Part shown: positions 8,892 through 15,525 of the stretch, piece by piece
Numbering within the stretch: the stretch's first letter is position 1
Layout of the letters: every line of letters starts with the position of its first letter
Assembly (NCBI GenBank): GCA_002104895.1
Contig: MCFG01000658.1
Span: forward strand, 1 to 17,978
From: Anaeromyces robustus
Taxonomy: Eukaryota; Neocallimastigomycota; Neocallimastigomycetes; Neocallimastigales; Neocallimastigaceae
Direction of reading: 5' to 3'
DNA: 17,978 nucleotides
Translations under genes and position numbers: made by a program
Notes under the pieces: model-generated
Seen by the model: the letters and a program-made list of their open reading frames with translations, nothing else
Told to the model about the DNA's origin: nothing
Database searches by the model: none

Positions 8892-9003
8892 CTTTTTTAT
8901 TTTTTATTTCTTCAATTATTAATTTTTATTCATCAATATTTTTATATTATATTATTATTAATTTATTATCTATCATACTAATATTTCATTATATTTCTTA
9001 CCT

Positions 9004-9270
9004 TTAATTTCTTAATTTTAAATCTTCAATATATTTATAAACTTGTGTTGTTTCATCAAACTTTGTTTTTAATTTAAAAGACGATTTTATTTCATTTAAC
9101 CTTGCAACTTTGTTAATCATAGAATTATTTTCTCCTTCAACATACCAACTAGTTTCAAATCCTAAACTTTCAGAATTAAAATGTCTTTAATTCTGTAATG
9201 ATAGAGTGGAGTTTATTAGCAACAGGCCCGCAAGCTTGAGTAACTCGAAATAATGGACAACACGAAAGAT
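9004..9270 (-). pseudogene. frameshifted gene fragment or exon of unknown family
   Basis: Read on the minus strand from 9270, one frame gives LSCCPLFRVTQACGPVANKL and continues to ELKTF. It then breaks at a run of T around 9180-9184. The next frame continues as NSESLGFETSWYVEGEN and runs open to RN and a TAA at 9004-9006. One inserted T explains the break. CTTAG directly upstream of 9270 looks like a 3' splice site, and GTAAG follows the stop, like a 5' splice site, so this may be an internal exon of a decayed gene. The Cys-rich start and conserved-looking Trp/Tyr residues argue for real coding origin. The family is not recognised. The region upstream is occupied by the family B LTR. Confidence 0.45.
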
Positions 9271-9452
9271 CTAAGAAAGATAAAAGACACAGTTAATTAA
9301 AAATATGTTTTATAATAAAATGTTTTATTAATTTTTATTAAATTTAAAATATAATAATTTATTAATTAGTTAGTGTAATATTTCGAATTACTTATTTAAC
9401 TGGTTAATAAAAACGCGAAGAAAAAATATTTCTTTTGTCGAAATTTTACACG

Positions 9453-9460
9453 TATTTATA
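9453..9460 (-). promoter_or_regulatory. TATA box of family B LTR copy 1
   Basis: On the minus strand the motif is AAAAAGTATAAATACGTGTA. The matching place in the LTR at 14744-15208 reads AAAAAGTATAAATAGGTGTA. Conservation inside otherwise drifting sequence supports a Pol II core promoter, leaving about 80 bp of R-U5. Confidence 0.55.
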
Positions 9461-9587
9461 CTTTTTACGGAAAAATAGTTTTCGTTTGTAAAAAGTATTA
9501 AAAGTTCTAGAAACTTAGATTTTTTGATTTAAAATGAATCTCGGATAAATAAAATTTAAAATAAAAAGAAAAACTAGAATCTTTTAG

Positions 9588-9621
9588 AATTTAATCGATA
9601 AGATTTTATCGATTAAATTCG
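9588..9621. repeat. inverted repeat inside the LTR, 15-bp arms
   Basis: GAATTTAATCGATAA and TTATCGATTAAATTC flank GATT. This stem is absent from the other family B LTR, so it appeared after the copies diverged or was lost there. Confidence 0.8.
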
Positions 9622-9693
9622 AGTAATTTCTACAACAAGGAAAAGTGTAGAAAATTTTGATAATAAATTTTTAAAATAAAATTTTTCCAAAAT

Positions 9694-9768
9694 TGGAAAG
9701 AGTGAGAGTCGAACCCGAGAGGTTCGGCCTGATGGTTCTAGTGTCTGACCACTAGACCATGGTTACTA
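9694..9768 (-). promoter_or_regulatory. tRNA-like Pol III promoter in family B LTR copy 1
   Basis: On the minus strand the A box TGGTCTAGTGG (9749-9759) and B box GGTTCGACTC (9706-9715) are separated by 33 nt. TGGTCTAGTGGT is the form seen in tRNA-Glu-type genes. The A box lies in a hairpin (ATGGTCTAGTG with CACTAGAACCAT) and a cloverleaf does not form, so the element has tRNA promoter boxes without a functional tRNA. Confidence 0.6.
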
Positions 9769-9798
9769 TTTTACTAATTCTGAGTTTCGTTACAAATT

Positions 9799-10158
9799 CT
9801 AATAATCAGAATTAGAATTAAAGAAATTTGATTGACTACTAGTAGTTCTTTTCTTTAATTTAGATGTTATTTCAAATTCTTCTAATTTTTCTGGATATTG
9901 ATAAGTACCAAGATTATCGACAATTAAGTTATTTATTTCATCAATTAAAGATTCAATAAATATTTGTGATTGTGCACGTTTTTCATGTTTTGATTCAGAA
10001 TAGATTTTAAATTCTCCATGAGTATTATTGACAAATACTAAATAATAATCTTCTTCTAAAGATTTATTATTTTCTTTTTTATTGTTATTATTTTCATTTT
10101 CAGCATATATAATATTAATAAGCAATAAAAATATACTAAAAAAAGAAAAATACTTCAT
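9799..10158 (-). CDS. short secreted protein, probably the truncated N-terminus of a larger gene
   Basis: The product has 119 residues with a clear signal peptide (MKYFSFFSIFLLLINIIYAE), an Asn/Lys-rich stretch and then a folded-looking segment (YYLVFVNNTHGEFKIYSE, then FIESLIDEINNLIVDNLGTY). KR at 60-61 and LKKR at 101-104 are likely Kex2-type sites. I associate this layout with the pro-region of larger secreted proteins of anaerobic fungi, possibly subtilisin-like proteases, from memory only. The reading frame ends at a TAG that lies just outside the LTR boundary at 9794, so the body of the gene may have been lost when the LTR arrived or recombined. The ATG sits directly before the signal peptide and is followed upstream by a T-rich tract. 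Expression is unknown. Confidence 0.6.
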   Translation of the reverse strand: MKYFSFFSIFLLLINIIYAENENNNNKKENNKSLEEDYYLVFVNNTHGEFKIYSESKHEKRAQSQIFIESLIDEINNLIVDNLGTYQYPEKLEEFEITSKLKKRTTSSQSNFFNSNSDY

Positions 10159-10779
10159 TTTGACTTGTTTTTTTTTTTTTTATAATTTTTTTATTATTTA
10201 TTTTTTATTTTTTTTATTATTATATATAATTTTTTTTTATTTTTACTTTTTTTATTTGATTCATACTTTCTTTTATACCTTTTTTTAATTTTATTCTATT
10301 TATTTTATTATTGTCAATATTATCATTTTACTATCAATTTAGAGATTTGACAATTATTATTTTGGCTAAGACTTTATCCTTCTTAAATATAAATGTATAA
10401 CAATGCTGTGATAATTTTTTTTTTTATATTAAATTTTTTTTGTTAAATGCTAAAATACTAAGTAATACAAATTTTTATTATGATTAATGTTACACAAAAG
10501 AATTTTACATATGAAAAATGAAATATTTCTTCTAAAACAAAAATCATGCTATTTATTTTGAAAAAAAATTTACATATGAAGAGAATAATAATTACTTTAA
10601 TTATTTATAATTTATTATAATTATCTATAATAATTAAATTTTATATTATTCTTTTATAAAAACTTTATTTATTTAACTTTGATATTATTTTTGTATTTAC
10701 AATTTTTATGACATAAAATAAAAAAAAAATTTTTTTTATTAAAAATGAAAAATTATCATTTTTATAACAAATTATAAAT

Positions 10780-10871
10780 CTTTAGATACATTTATTAAAT
10801 ATATTTATTTAAAATATTAAGTAATATTACTTAATATTTTAAATAAATATATTTAATAAATGTATCTAAAG
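10780..10871. repeat. perfect 92-bp palindrome (46-bp arms, no spacer)
   Basis: The sequence CTTTAGATACATTTATTAAA... reads identically on both strands from 10780 to 10871, centred on GTAAT|ATTAC at 10825/10826, with no mismatch. The 13-bp direct repeat ATCATTTTTATAA lies on both sides (10755-10767 and 10877-10889). Spacer-free palindromes of this size are usually unstable, so this one is either young or maintained. Confidence 0.95.
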
Positions 10872-11312
10872 GATATATCATTTTTATAAAAAATTAAAAG
10901 TAATGATCTTAATAAAAAAAAATAAAAAATATATTTAATTCATTAATATTGATGAAAAATTATTATAATAACTCCTTGAAAAGTTTTTTGTTTTTGTTTT
11001 TATTTGCTTTTTATTTATATTTTACTTTTTTTTTATTGCATTTTGATATATATATCTTTAATGTAATAGTGAAAAAAAGTATTGTTATTATTATTTATAA
11101 TAATTATAAAAAGATTGAAAAAGCCAGATAAAGTTCCACGAAAGTCATATTTACATATAAAAATTACCAAATTTGGGACATATTCCAAATTCTGTACCAT
11201 ATTTACCTAAAATAGAAGTAAAGTTGGTAACCTTTTTAGGTAATAAAAAATTTTTTAATAGTCATAAAATAATTTTGGTACGAGTAGAAATTTTTTAATA
11301 GTTAAAATTATT

Positions 11313-11379
11313 TAGTAGTAATTGTAATAGTAATAGTAATAATAATAGTAATAGTAATAATAATAGTAATAGTAATAGA
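11313..11379 (+). repeat. TAATAG/TAATAA microsatellite
   Basis: Interspersed TAATAG and TAATAA units over about 65 bp. Simple-sequence DNA; stop codons make it non-coding on this strand. Confidence 0.9.
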
Positions 11380-11505
11380 ACAGTAATTGGAATTGGACTA
11401 GTTATAATACACACCTCCTACTTAAGAAACAGCAATATTACTAATAAAAATAATGGTGAATAGTATTTTCAATTGAATATTAGTTCTCTCAATCCCATAT
11501 CCTTC

Positions 11506-11575
11506 AATTTAACTAATTTTCATTTCTTTAATTATCAATTCATAGATAATTAAAGAAATGATAATTAGTTAAATT
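11506..11575. repeat. inverted repeat, 31-bp arms with one mismatch, 8-nt loop
   Basis: The arms begin AATTTAACTAATTTTCATTT (11506-11536) and pair with 11545-11575, leaving AATTCATA as the loop. One T/A position is mismatched. It is too long to be a chance product of base composition. No ORF is adjacent. Confidence 0.9.
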
Positions 11576-12003
11576 TATTCATTTTTTTTAATTCTCTCTC
11601 AATTAATGATAATATCATTGTAAACTTTTGTACATCTATTAATATATTGATTAACAATTTATTGAATCTTTATGATATCATTTTTTACTTTCATCAACTA
11701 ATATTTAATAATCAAATTCGTTAATAATTATTACTTTGTTTATCATTTAATATAAAATAATATTTAATATTTTTAAATATTATTTTTGATTGAACTATTC
11801 AATCAAATAGCTACAACATTATTATAGAGAATTACTTGAAAAAAAAATAAATAATCAATCATAATGAAGTCAATTTTCTTATTTAGAATTCATGATTTAT
11901 CCTCAATAAGTATATCTTTTTAACTCTTTTTAGTTAATGACAAGTTAAATTATATATATAATAGAATTTCTGAACTTTAACTATGAAATATGATGATTAT
12001 TAT

Positions 12004-12022
12004 TGTAACGAATCTCTCAATT
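12004..12022 (+). mobile_element. possible 5' end of a family B-like LTR
   Basis: TGTAACGAATCTCTCAATT is identical to the first 19 nt of the LTR at 14744-15208 (minus strand), in the opposite orientation. Similarity ends there: the tRNA-like block is not found and no 3' LTR end could be located. It may be a decayed fragment or a related family. Confidence 0.35.
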
Positions 12023-12879
12023 GTTACTGTTCATAACATTAATAAATGGATTATAACAAAAATATATTTTAAACACTTCAAGAATTGTTAACTAAATTTT
12101 TATTTGGTTTAAATTTTATTTTATTTATAAAAGCTTTTAAAATGAATAATTATTAAAATTAGAATAAAGATAATTCAAAAATTATTTTAAAAATTACATG
12201 TATTTATATTTTTTTACAGAGTTAAAATTTGTTAAGCCTATCTAACATTTTCTAACTAATTTTAAATATAATTACTAAGTAAGATAAAAATAAATTGAAT
12301 TTAAATTGCTAATAAAATTATAAGTTAATTATTATAAATATTTATTATATAATAATTAATTACTATCTATTTATTATTTTAAAGATATATGTCTTTAACA
12401 ATAAATTCAAAATAAACACTTAACCCTTATAAAAAATAAAATAAATTTTTGAACTATTTATTAATTTTATGAAGATGATATTTCTTCTTTAAATGGTATA
12501 TTTTTTAGATTATGTTAATAAATATAATTATTAATTTATCACAATAAAAATATAAAAATGATAATAATATCATTCAAAAAATAATTGATAAGGAATTTTT
12601 TTTTTCTTTATAAAAATTTTTATAAAAAAGTAGTAATATAAAAATTTAATTGCAGTATATAATTAATATAGTAATAATGATTTTTTAATTGTTAATGCAT
12701 AAAATAATAATTATGCCCAATAATAGCTAATAATAATATTCATTAATTATAATAATTTATAATAACAGTAATATTGTTATTAGTGGAATAATTAGTAATT
12801 TATTTATATATTTCTTAATTTATATTTTTTTTAATATGTTTTCCGAAATTTATATTTCTTATAAAAAAACATAAAATAA

Positions 12880-13070
12880 ATCTTAATGAAAATATATATA
12901 ATATATAAATACATAAAATATAAATACATAAAATAATAAATAAATAAATAAAATAATAATTAATAAATAGTAAATAAATAAATAAATAAAATAATAAATA
13001 ATAAATAGTATATAAATAAAAAAATTAATAATAAATAAATAAATAAATATTATAAATATATTTTATTATA
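12880..13070 (+). repeat. AAATA/TAAATA low-complexity tract
   Basis: Dense AAATA, TAAATAAATA and AATAATA units without a strict period. No other signal is seen. Confidence 0.8.
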
Positions 13071-14017
13071 AAAAAATTGTGGTCAAACTTGTTACAATAA
13101 ATATAATACTATTTCATAATATTAATATATTTATTTTATTATTCTTATTTAAAAAATAATATATTTTGTTTATTATTATTTTTTTATTTATTAATATTTT
13201 TAAATTAATAAATATCAATTGTTTTACATAAAAAATAATAACAATTAAATCACTCGACCTTTTATTTTCTTTTTATTCCCGCATATTATCTATCCTTCTC
13301 AATCATCAATAATACATAATAAATAAATTAATAAAAAGAAAAATGAATATTTACTATGTTTTAATAACATCATTATTTATAAATTACTTTTGAAAACTCT
13401 ACTAGCACTTAGTTGTTTAGTATTATTATATTATTCATGAGAAATCTTCTGTACATAAAAATTTCTTCTATATATAAAAATTTCTTAGGTAATTATTTCA
13501 ACCCTTTAGACAAAATCGACACATATAATTTTCTTTTGATTTAATAAATCTTAGTTTATACAAAATAGGGTTTATTTAATTATATAACATATATAAGATA
13601 CATGTATGATATATCATATGTTATATATTGTTGAACATTATAACAAGAATATATATAGTATCTATATACTTTTTATATTACATATACATATATATACTAT
13701 CATGTGTATCTTTTAAACATACATTATTAGGGAGTACTGCATTTCGACATAATTTATGTTTGATGGTTTTTTAATGAATTACAATGTGGCTTATAAAAAT
13801 AAATAAATAAGGTTAATATATAAATGAATGAATAAATAATAAATAAAAAAATAAATAAATATAGAATTTAAATATTTTTTATAATCATCTCTATAGCTAT
13901 TTTTATTATATATATATATATATAATTAAAATAGCTATAAGGAAATAATAATTTTTAATAATAAGAGTGATATTGTAAATTAAAAATGTTAGAATATGTG
14001 AAACGAATGTGTTGCTT

Positions 14018-14048
14018 TTCGCAATGTTGCATTTTGCAATATTGCGAA
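14018..14048. repeat. inverted repeat TTCGCAAT-TTGCA / TGCAA-ATTGCGAA
   Basis: Arms of 14 bp with one mismatch and a three-base loop, notable for containing G/C in an AT-rich region. It immediately precedes the hexanucleotide repeat. Confidence 0.75.
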
Positions 14049-14096
14049 ATTGAAATTGAGATTGAAATTGAAATTGAAATTGAAAATAAAATTGAA
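14047..14096 (+). repeat. hexanucleotide repeat (ATTGAA)n
   Basis: About eight degenerate units of ATTGAA/ATTGAG. On the minus strand they read as alternating Phe and Gln codons, which produces a spurious open frame at 13906-14136. Confidence 0.9.
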
Positions 14097-14493
14097 TTCC
14101 AATATTGAGATAATTCGAAATTAAACATTTAATCAATCATTTAATTACTCAAAATGTTGAATAGATAGTATTTTAAGTAAGTCTGAGTTTAAATTACGCT
14201 TTAGTTCGGAAATTATAATCTGAATTTAAAATTTTAAATTAAGAATTTTAAAATAAATAAACATAAAAATTTTTGAAGAAATCTAAATATAAATATAGTA
14301 AATATTTTAGATAAAAATGGAACTCAAATTTGAATTTTCAGTAATTAATAAATATTTTGTTTACATGATAATAAAATAATTGAATTACAAATCAAATAAA
14401 TAAACATAAGTCAGAATTTAAAAAATTCAAATATATAGAGTAATTGAACAAAATAACATTAACTTCAGATTAGCTACAATAATATATTGTAAT

Positions 14494-14743
14494 TGTAACG
14501 GAACGGTTGTTCCAATATTACAATTGACACCAAAATTTGAAGTAAACACAAACAAAATAAAATTTAAAATAAAAGATACTTATTGCAATATCAGAACACC
14601 TTTCCTTTGTTAACCTGAAAGGCCGGTGTCGAGATATATATATTAGTAAGATTTAGTTTTAAGTTTTATTTTATTTTTATTTAAAATATGTTTTATTAGA
14701 ATTTAGTTTTATTAATTATTAAAAATTAATAATAACTAACCTT
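14494..14743 (+). mobile_element. possible relic of a third LTR-type element
   Basis: TGTAACGGAACGGTTGTTCC at 14494-14513 opens like the LTRs and contains an inverted repeat (GGAAC-GGTT-GTTCC), with ATTGTAAT/ATTACAAT just outside it. A G/C-containing segment follows at 14597-14634 (ACACCTTTC ... GAAAGGCCGGTGT) that could fold. No matching 3' end was found before the LTR at 14744, so the limits are uncertain and the assignment is tentative. Confidence 0.3.
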
Positions 14744-14846
14744 TGTAGTATTTCGAACTACTTATGAATTAATTATTACTAATATATATAAAGTTATAAA
14801 AGAATAAAAGCACAAAGAAAAATATTTTAACTAAAAGTTTTACACC

Positions 14847-14854
14847 TATTTATA
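14847..14854 (-). promoter_or_regulatory. TATA box of the 3' LTR
   Basis: On the minus strand AAAAAGTATAAATAGGTGTA, conserved with the family B LTR at 9374-9794. In the 3' LTR this copy would drive downstream DNA; in the 5' LTR the same motif would start the genomic RNA. Confidence 0.55.
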
Positions 14855-15107
14855 CTTTTTGCAAAAAAATAGTTTTAAAAATAAAAGTTCATAAAAAATA
14901 ATAAAAATTGCTAGAAACTAAGATATTTTGTTATAAAATGAATCTCATAGAAAAATAAAGAAATATTATATAATTTTTTCTTAAAGTTTCTAATTCTATT
15001 CCATGTAATTCTATAAAGAAATACAGAAATAAAATACAGAAACAAATACAGAATAAAATACAGAAATTTATAATAAATAAATTTAAAATAAAATTTTTAT
15101 AAAATTT

Positions 15108-15180
15108 GGAACAAGGTGTGAGTCGAACCCAGAGTGTTCGCCCAGATGGTCATAGTTACTAACCACTAGACCATGGTTAC
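15108..15180 (-). promoter_or_regulatory. tRNA-like Pol III promoter in the 3' LTR
   Basis: On the minus strand the A box TGGTCTAGTGG (15163-15173) and B box GGTTCGACTC (15120-15129) are 33 nt apart, exactly as in the family B copy at 9694-9768. The A box again sits in a foldable arm (ATGGTC with GACCAT) and the T-arm stem does not pair. TTAG after the A box increases the likeness to tRNA-Glu. T-rich sequence downstream could end short transcripts. Confidence 0.6.
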
Positions 15181-15208
15181 TATTTTACTAATTGAGAGAT
15201 TCGTTACA

Positions 15209-15220
15209 TGGTCCTCCTTC
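15209..15220 (-). promoter_or_regulatory. polypurine tract for plus-strand DNA priming
   Basis: On the minus strand GAAGGAGGACCA runs directly into the TGTAACG of the 3' LTR. Its position and purine content fit the reverse-transcription primer of LTR retrotransposons. It fixes the orientation of the element and marks this LTR as the 3' one. Confidence 0.8.
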
Positions 15221-15324
15221 AGGATTCGGATACCAGACGAATCTTAAGACTAGGCTAAACTATACTAAGAAAAGTTTTGACTATATTTAAACTATACTAT
15301 ATAGGTGTAAAATAAAATAATTTG

Positions 15325-15430
15325 ATATTAATAAAAACACATAAATATTAATAAAATACATGAATATTAATAAAGTTTACATGATATTAATAATAATAAT
15401 AAGCTAAACTAAGCTAAACTAAACTAAGAT
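15325..15430. repeat. spacer of short tandem repeats between gag and polypurine tract
   Basis: ATATTAATAAA or ATATTAATAAT recurs at 15325, 15345, 15364 and 15384, a period of about 20 bp. It is followed by AAGCTAAACT units (15400-15428). This occupies the place where pol would normally be. Confidence 0.8.
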
Positions 15431-15525
15431 TTAAACTAATAATAATACTAAGTTTGATAAAAATATTGATAAAATAGGTTTAATAGTTGAGATTCATTAT
15501 TTAAGTTTTTCTTTTTCATTTTGAT

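Larger units (their letters stand above)
9374..9794 (-). mobile_element. LTR, family B (copy 1), 421 bp
   Basis: On the minus strand it begins TGTAACGAAACTC at 9794 and ends TTCGAAATATTACA at 9374. It is colinear with the 3' LTR at 14744-15208: the tRNA-like block, the AAAATGAATCTC block, the TATA region and the TTCGAAAT terminal block all match. The flanking pentamers differ (GTTAG and AAATT), so no target duplication supports a simple insertion; recombination between elements at different sites would explain this. No internal element sequence adjoins it. It ends only a few bases from the stop codon of the ORF at 9799. Confidence 0.85.
10159..11505. other. gene-free AT-rich region
   Basis: Homopolymer T and A tracts dominate. 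Open frames in this stretch are products of poly-T or TAA-type repeats rather than genes. A 10-bp hairpin (TTACCTAAAA with TTTTAGGTAA) occurs around 11194-11241. The large palindrome at 10780-10871 and a microsatellite are listed separately. Confidence 0.5.
11576..14493. other. gene-free AT-rich region with simple repeats
   Basis: No supported coding sequence. It holds a possible LTR end at 12004, an AAATA-type low-complexity tract (about 12880-13070), a composite hairpin at 13581-13627 (TATATAACATAT with ATATGTTATATA) and the repeats at 14018-14096. The short ATG frame at 13343 stops after 16 codons. Confidence 0.5.
14744..15208 (-). mobile_element. 3' LTR, family B (copy 2), 465 bp
   Basis: On the minus strand it begins TGTAACGAATCTCTC at 15208, directly after the polypurine tract, and ends TTCGAAATACTACA at 14744. 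The termini are TG...CA. It matches the LTR at 9374-9794 along its length but is longer, partly because of short ATACAGAAATAAA-type repeats (about 15021-15070). The outer flank is ACCTT; the partner target duplication would be beyond the 5' LTR. Confidence 0.9.

Noticed and set aside
9694-9768. A functional tRNA gene (also considered at 1131, 6576 and 15108)
   Set aside because: A and B boxes are good but acceptor and T stems do not pair, and each lies at a fixed place within an LTR.
10082-10288. Plus-strand open frame rich in Phe, Leu and Tyr
   Set aside because: It overlaps the start of the secreted-protein ORF on the other strand and then reads a poly-T tract; composition explains it.
10949-11131. 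Plus-strand 60-codon open frame
   Set aside because: Hydrophobic and Asn-rich residues follow directly from T- and A-runs; no motif, and no change in G/C content.
13343-13393. Start of a secreted-protein gene (MNIYYVLITSLF)
   Set aside because: Stops after 16 codons and no downstream exon could be supported.
13906-14136. Minus-strand 76-codon open frame with alternating Phe/Gln
   Set aside because: Generated by the ATTGAA hexanucleotide repeat.
15209-15525. Remnant of reverse transcriptase between gag and the polypurine tract
   Set aside because: The segment consists of short tandem repeats and AT-rich filler; no polymerase motif reads in any frame.
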